A stretch of 64,000 bases of DNA from CAXMST01 sp963712765 (GCA_963712765.1 CAVQIX010000005.1:434001-498000), one strand, 5' to 3'; positions 28,925-36,534 are shown, counted from the stretch's first letter. Numbers and translations: made by a program. The notes: generated by a model from the sequence alone, not told the origin.

Positions 28925-30685
28925 CTAGCCGGGTAGCGCGCCCGAGGAGATCGCCGCCGGGTCGCCGGCCGCGTTCCCCTGCTTGCCGTTGTTCTTGCCC
29001 TTCTTCTTGCCGGCGACGCGGATCGATCCGCGCATGAACGGGTGGATGCGGCAGAAGTAGGTGTAGGTCTTGCCGGGCTTGGTCAGGGGCGGGGTCTCGT
29101 ATGTGTCGGTGCCGGTTGTCACACCCCTGCTCGTGTTCTGGCCGAAGCCGAGCTGACCGGAGTCGAACTCGATCGGGCCGTTGGCGAGCGGGTAGCCGAT
29201 TCCCGAGCCCTTGTTACACGGAGCCTTGCAGGAGGTGATGCTGTGCCAGACCTGATCCTCCTGGACCTGATCGACGAGCGCGTCGAAGTTGGTGAACAGC
29301 ACGCTGGTTCCGGGCTCGACGGTGGGGGGCCGCATCAGGTTCTTGGGGAAGCCTCGACCCGCGGAGTAGCCGCCCTTGTCGTAGAAGAAGCTGCGAATTC
29401 CGATCCCCGACTTCTTGACCTTGCCCTTGCTGCGGAGCTTGCGCGGGTCGGGGAGCTTCAGGTTCGCGCGCGCCTTCTTGTCGATGTTCTCCTTGAGCCG
29501 ACCGTGGGTGAGCGTGCCGCCACCCTTCCACATCTGCCGCACGGCCCTGGCGTCGACGAAGGGGTCCTTGGCCATCGGGTCATCCGCCTTGCTCCAGGCG
29601 AGCGGGAAGATCCCCATCGACTCGTACCACGAGGCCTCGCTGACGTCGTAGGCGACGTTGATGAACACGGTGTCACCGCCACGGACCTTGACCCGCCAGT
29701 CCCTACGGGTGGCCTTCAAGCTCACGTCCCAGCTGACCGCGCCGGCGGGCTCGTAGTACTTCGCGTCAGAGCGGAACAGGCGCTTGATCTCGGCTGGATC
29801 GTCTCCGTCCGTCGAGCCGGGATCGGGGCCGTCGCGCGCAACCTGCAGATCGACGTCCTGGCCGCCCGGATGCAGGTGGCCGGCGCCGAAGACCAGCGTG
29901 GCACCGCCGTTCGGAACCCTCCAGTAACGAGAGTTGCTGATCTTCTCCCGCTCCTCGTAGCCGGGCTCGGCGGGGTTGCTGGGGACATCGTCGGGGAAGA
30001 CGAACTCGCCGTCGCCGTCGGTGTCGAACTTCTTCTCGGCGTCGAAGACCGGGTAGAGCTGAGGGGCGCCGGCGACGTCGAGCCACCGCAGGTTGACTTC
30101 CTCGATGCCCTCTCGGGTGGCCAGCCCATCGGGCACCCAATCGATCATCCAGGTGATGTAGACCTGCCGCCCTTCGGAGGCGGTGAGGTTGTGGATCATC
30201 TGGTTGATCGTCCAGTTCTCATCGCCCCCGACCCTGAGCCCGTAGCCCGGCGGCATCTTCGCGATCGTCTTCTCCTCGCCGGCGGCGAAGGTCGGGCCCT
30301 GGCCCGGCAGAATCCATACGACGTGGTGGAGGTGGAGGTCGTAGACGGCCGGCGTCACGAGCCTGCCGTTGGGCTTGATCTCGACCATGCTCGGCTTGAA
30401 GCGGGTGATGTACCCGCGCTTGGTCGAGCCCTTGTCGAAGACGTCGGCGCTGCCGGGTCCGCTGACGACCTCCGCGTTGGGACAGGTCCGGCTCGGGTTG
30501 AAATCGTTCAGATTCTGGCCAGGGTAGATCTCGATCGCATCGGTTCGGCACTGGTAGGTGGTCATGCCTGGGTAGGAGGCAGCGCGAAGCGTCTTCTCCT
30601 TCGCGGCCGCGGGGGATGCGGAGATCCCGAAAAGCGCAGCCAGAACGAGGAGTAGGCCCCCTGCAGCCACTTTCCTCACCAGCAT
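28925..30685 (-). CDS. Secreted copper protein: PHM-like His pattern plus C-terminal cupredoxin
   Basis: 586 aa with a signal peptide (LLLVLAALFGISASPAAA). The last 120 residues form a cupredoxin: WHSITSC with His 481, then YFCRIHPFMRGSIRV with Cys 545, His 548 and Met 551, a complete type 1 copper set. The large N-terminal part has a His pattern in the order expected for copper monooxygenases of the PHM type: YDLHLHHVVW (His 120, 121), MIHNL (His 165), GHLHPGG (His 270, 272) and a later Met 357. The basic C-terminal tail is Lys/Asn-rich. The N-terminal assignment is an inference from motif order only; the cupredoxin domain is firm. Transcribed alone, divergent from the glycosyltransferase at 30793. 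Confidence 0.75.
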   Translation of the reverse strand: MLVRKVAAGGLLLVLAALFGISASPAAAKEKTLRAASYPGMTTYQCRTDAIEIYPGQNLNDFNPSRTCPNAEVVSGPGSADVFDKGSTKRGYITRFKPSMVEIKPNGRLVTPAVYDLHLHHVVWILPGQGPTFAAGEEKTIAKMPPGYGLRVGGDENWTINQMIHNLTASEGRQVYITWMIDWVPDGLATREGIEEVNLRWLDVAGAPQLYPVFDAEKKFDTDGDGEFVFPDDVPSNPAEPGYEEREKISNSRYWRVPNGGATLVFGAGHLHPGGQDVDLQVARDGPDPGSTDGDDPAEIKRLFRSDAKYYEPAGAVSWDVSLKATRRDWRVKVRGGDTVFINVAYDVSEASWYESMGIFPLAWSKADDPMAKDPFVDARAVRQMWKGGGTLTHGRLKENIDKKARANLKLPDPRKLRSKGKVKKSGIGIRSFFYDKGGYSAGRGFPKNLMRPPTVEPGTSVLFTNFDALVDQVQEDQVWHSITSCKAPCNKGSGIGYPLANGPIEFDSGQLGFGQNTSRGVTTGTDTYETPPLTKPGKTYTYFCRIHPFMRGSIRVAGKKKGKNNGKQGNAAGDPAAISSGALPG

Positions 30686-30792
30686 CCACGACAGTATTGC
30701 GGGTCATGCAAGTAGGCGCGCACAACCTCCCGAAACGCCCCAACGGCGGCGCGGCGCGACAATGGCACGGGCCCCCGCAAGACGCCCCGGAT

Positions 30793-32028
30793 ATGTCCAG
30801 ATTCCTCCTGCAGTGCCACGCCCCCACAACCGGCCTCGCCCACCTCGGCACGGCGCTGGCGATTGGGCGCGAGCTCGATCGGGGCGGCCACGAGGTGACC
30901 GTGGCCTACGGCGGCTCCCTGCCGGAGCTGATCGATGATTCCCAGCTGGCGCGGATCGAGGTCGGGGAGGTGCCGGCGGAGCGTGAGTGGCAATCGAGCC
31001 GTTGGTTCCGCACCGCCGACGAGCTCGCGCCGGTCGTCGACTCCCATCTCGAGGCGATCGAAGCGGTCGATCCCGAGGTCGTCATCGCCTGCCACGGGGT
31101 CGCCGGCCGGCTCGCCGCCGAGCTCGCCGCCAAACCGGAGATCCACGTATTCCACTATCTGCACACCTCTGCCTACGCCCGAGCCGTCAACGTCAATCGT
31201 GATCGCCGACGAGATCTGGTCCGGCCCCGCCGGGCCCTGCGGATAGCGAGGGCGCGACTGCGGGCGAGGCGGGAGCGCCGGCTTGCGACGATCGGCAAGG
31301 CGGTCGCGGAGCTGCGCCGCGCACGCGGTCTGCCCCTCGCCCCACGCGATGCGATCGCCGGCGTGCCGGACTCGCTGGTCGCGATCTCCACGGCGCCGTT
31401 TCTGGTTGCGGCCCGGGACCTGCCGGCGAACTGGCGCTACGTAGGCCCGGTCCACTGGGCGCCCGAAGCCCCGCTCCCGGGCGAGCCCGCGGGTGTTGGG
31501 CCGCTCGCGTACGTGACCCAGGGATCCACCGGCAGGCCCGACCTGCTGGAGCGCAGCGTCCGCGAGCTGCTGAAGGACGGCTTCCGGGTGATCGCCACCA
31601 CCGCGGACCTGCTCGATCCGGGGGAGCTGCCCGGCGACGATCGGGTCGTTGCAGCGCGGCTCCTGGACGGGGCGGCCTGCATGCGTGCCGCTGAGGTGGC
31701 GATCGTCCATGGTGGCCAGCAGACCCTGCTCGACGCGATCCGGGCCGGGACGCCGGTGGTCGCGATCCCGACCCGCTCCGATCAGATCGGCCAGCTCCAC
31801 CGCATCGCCGAGCTGGGGATCGGCCGCACCCTCTACCCCCCGCCCCGCCTCCCCGGCGCCGTCGCGCGGGCCGCACGGAGGGCTCTGCGGCCTCCAACAC
31901 CGCGGAATTGCGAATCGCTGGCATCCCGGCTCGGGGAAGGCTGGGACGGCGCCGCCAACGTGGCCGGGCTCGCGATCGGGCTCGCCGCCGGCTCCCCCCT
32001 CACGGCGATGACGGACGGGCCGCAATGA
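30793..32028 (+). CDS. MGT-type (family 1-like) glycosyltransferase
   Basis: 411 aa with the two-domain GT-B architecture of macrolide-type glycosyltransferases. The N-terminal acceptor half contains APTTGLAHLGTALAIGREL and VIACHGVAGRLAAELA. The donor-binding C-terminal half has YVTQGSTGRPDLLERSV and the motif VAIVHGGQQTLLDAIRAGTP, equivalent to the HxGxGT..A..AGxP signature. The ATG at 30793 has upstream frame that looks non-coding. The stop overlaps the nucleotidyltransferase start as ATGA. Its place at the head of the precursor-peptide locus suggests it could decorate the peptide product. The natural acceptor is not known. Confidence 0.8.
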   Translation: MSRFLLQCHAPTTGLAHLGTALAIGRELDRGGHEVTVAYGGSLPELIDDSQLARIEVGEVPAEREWQSSRWFRTADELAPVVDSHLEAIEAVDPEVVIACHGVAGRLAAELAAKPEIHVFHYLHTSAYARAVNVNRDRRRDLVRPRRALRIARARLRARRERRLATIGKAVAELRRARGLPLAPRDAIAGVPDSLVAISTAPFLVAARDLPANWRYVGPVHWAPEAPLPGEPAGVGPLAYVTQGSTGRPDLLERSVRELLKDGFRVIATTADLLDPGELPGDDRVVAARLLDGAACMRAAEVAIVHGGQQTLLDAIRAGTPVVAIPTRSDQIGQLHRIAELGIGRTLYPPPRLPGAVARAARRALRPPTPRNCESLASRLGEGWDGAANVAGLAIGLAAGSPLTAMTDGPQ

Positions 32029-33149
32029 TCCGCCGGGAGCACCTCTCCCTGCCCTTCGCCGATCAGGTCCCGGCGCTTCTCCCGCTGCTGGAGGTCGGCC
32101 CGGAGATGCCCGCGGTCAGGCCCGCGACCGGCGCCGCACGGTTGGTCGACGCCGCTCTCGCGCACGGCCTCGGGCTCGCGCTGGCGGGAGCCGTCGGGAT
32201 CGGGCGGGCGGAGCTGCCGTCGGCCGAGCGCAGGCGACTCGCCCGCGCGTGCGCGATGCGGGGAGCCCGATCTCTGGCGCTTCGCGAGGAACTCGGCGCG
32301 ATCGCGAAGCTGGTTAGTGAAGCCTGCGGAGGTTCGGCGCCGATCTGCGTCAAGGGCCCTGCCGTCGCCGACCGTCTCTACAGGGATCCGGGCGATCGTT
32401 CCTTCGGCGATCTCGACCTCGTCGTTCCCCGCGACAGCCTGCGCGAGTCGGCCCGGGCGATGGCGGCCGCCGGGTGGATCGAGGACGTCGAGTTCGCACC
32501 CGACTTCGCCGCCAGCTTCGGGCACGAGCTGCATCTGCGCCGGCGCAGAGGCGGGATCTGGCTGCACTGCGAGCTGCACTGGCGGATCGGCGACGACCCT
32601 CTCTGCGAGGCCCTGGACTACCGGCTGATGGCGGACGGCGCAGCGCCGCTCCCCTCCCGGGCGTCGGTCCTCGCCCCGGCGCCTCCGGTCGACCTGCTGC
32701 TGCTCTGCGTCCATTTCGTCGGTGACCGCGAGCGCCGGCTGATCTGGCTCTCCGACATCAGGCGGGCGGCCGACGCCGCGACGACGGCCGAGTGGGCCGC
32801 GAGTTTCGAGCTCGCTGAGCGACTCCGACTGGGCTGGTCGCTGCATCGGGCGCTCGACTACAGCGAGCGCTACGCCGGCCTCGCGCGCGAGCGGGCTGGC
32901 CACGCCCCCGGCGCACCGCCGCCCTTCGGACCCCTGCGCGCCGTCGAGGAGCTAGACCTGCGGGCTTCGCTGCATATCGGGCGGCTGGCCGTGCTCAGGG
33001 GCCGGGAGCGCCTCTCCTATCTGAGGACGATCCTGGTGCCGACCGCGGAGGGCCTCGATGGCACCACCGGTGTCGATGGAGCGCCGAGGTGGCGGGCCGC
33101 GCTCCGCCACGTCCGCTCGGCGTTCGACGGGCTGCGGCCCGGCGGCTAG
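32025..33149 (+). CDS. Family 5 nucleotidyltransferase (NTP_transf_5), RiPP-associated type
   Basis: 374 aa. The nucleotidyltransferase core is CVKGPAVADRLYRDPGDRSF followed by GDLDLVVPRDSL, with the paired metal-binding aspartates 129 and 131. The helical C-terminal region contains DLLLLCVHFVGDRERRLIWL then SDIRRA. This uncharacterised family is often found beside lasso-peptide and other RiPP genes, for example with HPr-kinase-like genes. It overlaps the glycosyltransferase by ATGA and converges on the HprK-like gene with a 4-base overlap. It probably adds a nucleotide or phosphate-linked group to a product; that is inference. Confidence 0.8.
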   Translation: MIRREHLSLPFADQVPALLPLLEVGPEMPAVRPATGAARLVDAALAHGLGLALAGAVGIGRAELPSAERRRLARACAMRGARSLALREELGAIAKLVSEACGGSAPICVKGPAVADRLYRDPGDRSFGDLDLVVPRDSLRESARAMAAAGWIEDVEFAPDFAASFGHELHLRRRRGGIWLHCELHWRIGDDPLCEALDYRLMADGAAPLPSRASVLAPAPPVDLLLLCVHFVGDRERRLIWLSDIRRAADAATTAEWAASFELAERLRLGWSLHRALDYSERYAGLARERAGHAPGAPPPFGPLRAVEELDLRASLHIGRLAVLRGRERLSYLRTILVPTAEGLDGTTGVDGAPRWRAALRHVRSAFDGLRPGG

Positions 33150-34084
33150 AGCGGCCGGTCCGCCGCCTCAAGCAGCGGACGCGACCCGATGACCGTCTCC
33201 AGCAGGGCGGGGACGGCCTCGCGGGCGGCCTCGAGTCCCTCCGGCATCGCAACGCTCCACGCCGGGACCACCTCGAGCGCCGCCGCCAGCGCGCTGAACG
33301 ACTGCTGCAGGGCCGCCCGATCGCCGACGTGGAGCAGAGCCGGGACCAGCTTCTGCAGCGCCTCGGCGGGGGCCAAGGAGCTGACGCTGAGCTCCTCCTC
33401 CCTCGGTTCGAGCGCCACGAGTGCAGCAACGGGGACCGGCCCGCGCCGCTGGGGAGCCGAGGTCCGGTGGATCCTTCGATCGCGCCGGGCGTCGGGGAGC
33501 GAACGATCCGGCGTCCCGGCCGCGGCCGCGGCGGCGCGCGGCGTGGCCCACAGCGCCCTGCCGGCGGCGTAGACCTCGCGCGGCCCACCGTCCCCGCCGG
33601 CGAGGACTACGGCGTCGTCCGCAAGTGGCGCAAGGCCGTGGGCAGTCGCCAGAACCGTCGTCGTCGACTTCCCCCGGCCGCTGGCGCCCGAGAAGATCAC
33701 GGCCCCGGAGTCGGTGGCGACTCCGGATGCGTGCAGGGCCGGCGCGCCGCGCTCGGCGAGCATCAGCGGGATCACGACCGTTGCGAGCTGGTGCGACCAG
33801 GCCGCCTCGTCGGCCCCCGGAGAGGTACGGACCCGGAGTCCTCTCGGATCGCCCTCGAAGCTGCCCCGGTTGCGACCCCAGACGACGAATCGATCCCCGC
33901 AACGAGCCATCGCGAAGGCGACCCCACGATCATCCTCCAGCAGCAACGTCAGGTCGCCACGGCCGGCGAGGATCGAGTCCTCGCCGCAGGGCTCGATGAT
34001 GATCGACCCGCGCGGCCCGGGCCCGGGCGAGAGCAGAGGAGGCTGCGGTTCCCCCTTGATCTCGTAGCCGTGCAGGTGCGCCAT
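33146..34084 (-). CDS. HPr kinase-like P-loop protein
   Basis: 312 aa. The P-loop GASGRGKST is at residues 133-141. LHASGV precedes it and LAPLADDAVVL follows, as in the C-terminal catalytic domain of HPr kinase (HprK). The N-terminal 110 residues are a beta-rich domain unlike the regulatory N-terminus of true HprK. No HPr protein or PTS gene is seen. In lasso peptide clusters such proteins phosphorylate the precursor's C-terminal residue (the PadeK-type kinases). It is divergent from pqqD with only 21 bases between. Here it probably acts on the adjacent peptides; that is inference. Confidence 0.8.
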   Translation of the reverse strand: MAHLHGYEIKGEPQPPLLSPGPGPRGSIIIEPCGEDSILAGRGDLTLLLEDDRGVAFAMARCGDRFVVWGRNRGSFEGDPRGLRVRTSPGADEAAWSHQLATVVIPLMLAERGAPALHASGVATDSGAVIFSGASGRGKSTTTVLATAHGLAPLADDAVVLAGGDGGPREVYAAGRALWATPRAAAAAAGTPDRSLPDARRDRRIHRTSAPQRRGPVPVAALVALEPREEELSVSSLAPAEALQKLVPALLHVGDRAALQQSFSALAAALEVVPAWSVAMPEGLEAAREAVPALLETVIGSRPLLEAADRPL

Positions 34085-34105
34085 CGCAGCATTACGCTAC
34101 CCGCG

Positions 34106-34393
34106 ATGAAAGCGGCAAGCGAGCGGCGATACGGGCACAGCGAGCGGGCTATCTCGGCTCGCGTCCTCGAGGAGACCGTGATCCTCGATCTCGATCTCGA
34201 TCGGTATACGCGCCTCAACGGCAGCGCCGGAGTCCTCTGGGACGAGCTGACCGAACCCCGCACCGTCGAGGAGCTGGCCGACTGCCTGCGCCGCAACTAC
34301 GGGATCGAGGGCGAGCGCGCCGCCGCCGACGCCTCGGCGCTGATCGACAGTCTGCTCGGGCGAGAGCTGATCGAACCGCTAGATCCGGCCTGA
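34106..34393 (+). CDS. PqqD-family peptide chaperone (RiPP recognition element)
   Basis: 95 aa, standard PqqD length. The winged-helix-like fold shows ILDLDLDRYTRLNGSAGVLW (the LNxxxxxxW hallmark), EPRTVEELADCLRRNYGI and a C-terminal helix LIDSLLGRELIEPL. PqqD and related RRE domains bind leader peptides and present them to modifying enzymes. It is flanked by the HprK-like gene and the radical SAM gene. The start ATG (34106) is 21 bases from the divergent HprK start. Binding of the YxxPxV leader of the four nearby precursors is the likely role. Confidence 0.88.
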   Translation: MKAASERRYGHSERAISARVLEETVILDLDLDRYTRLNGSAGVLWDELTEPRTVEELADCLRRNYGIEGERAAADASALIDSLLGRELIEPLDPA

Positions 34394-34410
34394 TCGGGGT
34401 CGGAGCGCGC

Positions 34411-35775
34411 TCAGTCGGCGGCGCTGACACCGGGAACGGCGTCGGGGAGATCCGGGGTTGCCCGCAGGTTCACTTCACCGCGGCCCTCGGGAGCCAGGGC
34501 GGGCCGTATGAAGCCCCGCTGCAGAAAGGCTACGACGGCATCGAGTGCGTCGCTCTCGAGGCGCTGGCGCCCGACCCCTGGGTAGAGCCGCTCGAGCCGA
34601 TCGACGGCACCTGCGACGTCCGTTTCCTCCAGTGCCTCGAGGACCGCGAGGGCGGTCTCGTTGATCCGAACGATCCTGCCGTCGGCGACCTTGCGGGCGT
34701 AGGTGTCGCGACCGCCACCGCCGACCCGAATCGGCTCACGGCGGTAGCGGCGCGCCAGCGCGAGCGAACGCACGAAGCGCTCGGGCTCGGGCTCGTCCGC
34801 CCTCGGCTCAGCTCGCCGGGGCAGCTGCGCATCGAGATGCTTCGCCGGTGCCTGGGCTCCCTCGGCGGTCAGGTCGAGCTCGTCGCTGAGGTAGGGGACG
34901 ACGCTGGCATCGCGGACCTTGTCCGCGCTTGAGATCGAGCTCGCCCACTCGCTGATGCGGGGGTCGTGCCAGCCCTCCCGGATCCGCTCCCAGCAGGTTG
35001 CGAGCCCATCGCGGACCGCATTGCCGTATGAGAAGGGCTGCAGCGAATCGCTGAGGACGCTGCCGTTTGGCCTGACCAACAGGGCGGCCGGTGCGGTCTG
35101 ATCGCGAATCGGGACGATGCCGACGTTGCCGTACTGGGCGACGATCCGCATCCCGTCCCCGTGACAACGCCGGTGCCGCTCGATCGAGTCCAGGAGCTTC
35201 TGCCTCGGTATCCGGGTCCCGCGCAGGCGCGCTGCTGCGCCGATCTCGGCCACCGGCGTGAGACGCAGTGACCGTACGCCGAGGCGACGCATCAGCTCGA
35301 GATGATCGTCCAGCAGGGGCACCGTGTCGGGGAGTACGACGCTGACGACCTGATGGCCGACGCCGCGCACCAAGAGGCGGTCGACCGCCTCCACGGCGCG
35401 CCTCCAGCTACCGGGAACACCGCGGCCTGAGTCATGCAGCTCCGGCGTGGGCCCGTCGATCGAGATGTCGACAACGATGCCCGGGATCGCCGCCAGCCGG
35501 TCGGCAACCTCGTCGTCGAGGAACCAGCCGTTGGAGTTGAAGGTCACGCCGACGCCCTCGGCGGCGAAGCGCTCGGCCAGCTCGACCGCGAGATCTGAGC
35601 GCATCAGCGGCTCGCCGCCGGTGATCACGACCTCGACCACCCCGAGTTCGAGCAGCTCGTCCGCCACCTGGCGCCACTCCTCATCGGAGAGCGAGAGCGT
35701 CCCGGCGACCGTGTGTCGCGGGGAGTCGGTGTAGCAGAAGGTGCAGCGCAGGTTGCAGGCGTAGAGCAACTCCAT
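34411..35775 (-). CDS. Radical SAM peptide-modifying enzyme with C-terminal PqqD-like domain
   Basis: The radical SAM cluster motif CNLRCTFC (Cys 7, 11, 14 from this ATG) opens the protein, followed by TGGEPLM, VTFNSNGWFLDD and VDISIDGPTPELHD. The next part has the SPASM-like pattern LVRPNGSVLSDS...YGN but lacks the cysteines that would hold auxiliary clusters. Residues 365-430 look like a fused PqqD/RRE domain (VRINETALAVLEALEETDVA, then LDAVVAFLQRGFI). The ATG at 35775 gives 454 aa, but conserved-looking sequence (FWRSRWVRDHAPPRPVGAK) continues upstream without ATG, GTG or TTG. CTG at 35907, 3 bases after the last precursor stop, is a candidate start. Probable role: modifies the precursor peptides by radical chemistry. 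Confidence 0.87.
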   Translation of the reverse strand: MELLYACNLRCTFCYTDSPRHTVAGTLSLSDEEWRQVADELLELGVVEVVITGGEPLMRSDLAVELAERFAAEGVGVTFNSNGWFLDDEVADRLAAIPGIVVDISIDGPTPELHDSGRGVPGSWRRAVEAVDRLLVRGVGHQVVSVVLPDTVPLLDDHLELMRRLGVRSLRLTPVAEIGAAARLRGTRIPRQKLLDSIERHRRCHGDGMRIVAQYGNVGIVPIRDQTAPAALLVRPNGSVLSDSLQPFSYGNAVRDGLATCWERIREGWHDPRISEWASSISSADKVRDASVVPYLSDELDLTAEGAQAPAKHLDAQLPRRAEPRADEPEPERFVRSLALARRYRREPIRVGGGGRDTYARKVADGRIVRINETALAVLEALEETDVAGAVDRLERLYPGVGRQRLESDALDAVVAFLQRGFIRPALAPEGRGEVNLRATPDLPDAVPGVSAAD

Positions 35776-35909
35776 CTTCGCGCCAACCGGGCGCGGCGGA
35801 GCATGATCACGGACCCAGCGGGACCGCCAGAAGCCGGCTCGCGCCGCGAGCCGGCGGAGCCAGAAGCTCTGCTCCAGGTATGCGCGGATGCCCGAGCTCG
35901 CCGCCAGGG

Positions 35910-36014
35910 CTACTCGACTCGGTCGGTGACCGTCGCTCCGGCCGCGGTTACCGCCGGCGCTTCATCGGCGCCCGCGTCCTCGACCTCGGGTGCTTCGTAG
36001 TTGCGGTCTTCCAT
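35910..36014 (-). CDS. RiPP precursor peptide 1 (34 aa)
   Basis: Begins MEDRNYEAPEVEDAGADEAP, then AVTAAG, and ends in the variable tail ATVTDRVE. An AAAGGA ribosome site lies 10 bases upstream. The leader carries YxxPxVxxAG, which resembles the YxxPxL leader motif of lasso-type RiPPs. It is the last of four tandem copies and the one closest to the radical SAM gene. Confidence 0.75.
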   Translation of the reverse strand: MEDRNYEAPEVEDAGADEAPAVTAAGATVTDRVE

Positions 36015-36061
36015 CGCGTTTCCTTTCTCCGGCAAGTCGGAGCCGTTCTCCCACCGGGTCA

Positions 36062-36163
36062 TCAGTTGTCGTCGCTGCCTGAGATGCCCGCCGCCGTCAC
36101 AGCGGGCGCTTCCTCGGCGCCCGCGTCCTCGACCTCGGGGGTCTCGTAGTCGGGCTCGCTCAT
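36062..36163 (-). CDS. RiPP precursor peptide 2 (33 aa)
   Basis: Begins MSEPDYETPEVEDAGAEEAP, then AVTAAG, with the tail ISGSDDN. Its start follows the stop of precursor 3 by 7 bases in the junction tgatcgggcgATG, the same as the junction before precursor 3. A 47-base spacer separates it from precursor 1. It shares all leader features with the other three. Confidence 0.75.
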   Translation of the reverse strand: MSEPDYETPEVEDAGAEEAPAVTAAGISGSDDN

Positions 36164-36170
36164 CGCCCGA

Positions 36171-36281
36171 TCAATCAGTCGGAGGGCTATCGATCGAGGA
36201 GGGGCCCGCGGCGGTTACCGCCGGCGCTTCCTCGGCGCCCGCGTCCTCGACCTCGGGGGCCTCGTAGTCGGGATCGCTCAT
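36171..36281 (-). CDS. RiPP precursor peptide 3 (36 aa)
   Basis: Begins MSDPDYEAPEVEDAGAEEAP, then AVTAAG, with the tail PSSIDSPPTD. Starts 7 bases after the stop of precursor 4 in an identical junction to that before precursor 2, which points to a tandem duplication and translational re-initiation. Confidence 0.75.
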   Translation of the reverse strand: MSDPDYEAPEVEDAGAEEAPAVTAAGPSSIDSPPTD

Positions 36282-36288
36282 CGCCCGA

Positions 36289-36414
36289 TCACTCGCCCAA
36301 CGTGGTGGTGGTCATGGTCCCGTCGGACGGCGAGTCACCGGCCGCGGTTACCGCCGGCGCTTCCTCGGCGCCCGCATCCTCGACCTCGGGGGTCTCGTAG
36401 TCGCGATCGCTCAT
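36289..36414 (-). CDS. RiPP precursor peptide 4 (41 aa)
   Basis: Begins MSDRDYETPEVEDAGAEEAP, then AVTAAG, with the longest tail DSPSDGTMTTTTLGE, rich in Thr. It has the best ribosome site of the set (GGGAGAA, about 8 bases upstream) and is the first gene after the candidate promoter. The Thr/Ser-rich tail is a natural target for phosphorylation or glycosylation. Confidence 0.78.
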   Translation of the reverse strand: MSDRDYETPEVEDAGAEEAPAVTAAGDSPSDGTMTTTTLGE

Positions 36415-36463
36415 GCTCTGTTCTCCCATCTGTCGACACTGGCGGCTCCCAACGCCTGGCGCC

Positions 36464-36492
36464 AACCTATCAGCGGCCCGCCCGTTGCGCAA
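36464..36492 (-). promoter_or_regulatory. Candidate promoter of the precursor array
   Basis: On the minus strand TTGCGC (36487-36492) and TAGGTT (36464-36469) are separated by 17 bases and preceded by TG at the -10 edge. The predicted start would give a leader of about 43 bases before precursor 4. It lies in the only gap (36415-36534) between the array and the upstream hydrolase gene. Confidence 0.4.
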
Positions 36493-36534
36493 TGCCTCTT
36501 GCGGACGCTGCGATGGCCGGGCTCAGACAGGCGG

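Larger units (their letters stand above)
35910..36414 (-). repeat. Four tandem precursor-gene repeats
   Basis: Four copies of a roughly 80-base conserved coding block (encoding DYExPEVEDAG and EEAPAVTAAG) at a spacing of about 100-150 bases. The coding part diverges mainly at third positions, while the tail of each copy is unrelated. The junctions between copies 4-3 and 3-2 are identical, so at least two copies come from recent duplication. Confidence 0.8.

Noticed and set aside
29042..30655. Plus-strand frame antisense to the copper protein
   Set aside because: No recognisable domain, and the minus frame has a signal peptide and copper motifs.
35910..36414. Regular repeats read as a CRISPR array
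   Set aside because: The units are about 100-150 bases long, begin with ATG, keep a reading frame and differ at third codon positions. They are genes.
30793..36414. Ordinary lasso peptide cluster
   Set aside because: No asparagine-synthetase-like cyclase and no transglutaminase-like peptidase are seen, and a radical SAM enzyme is present instead.
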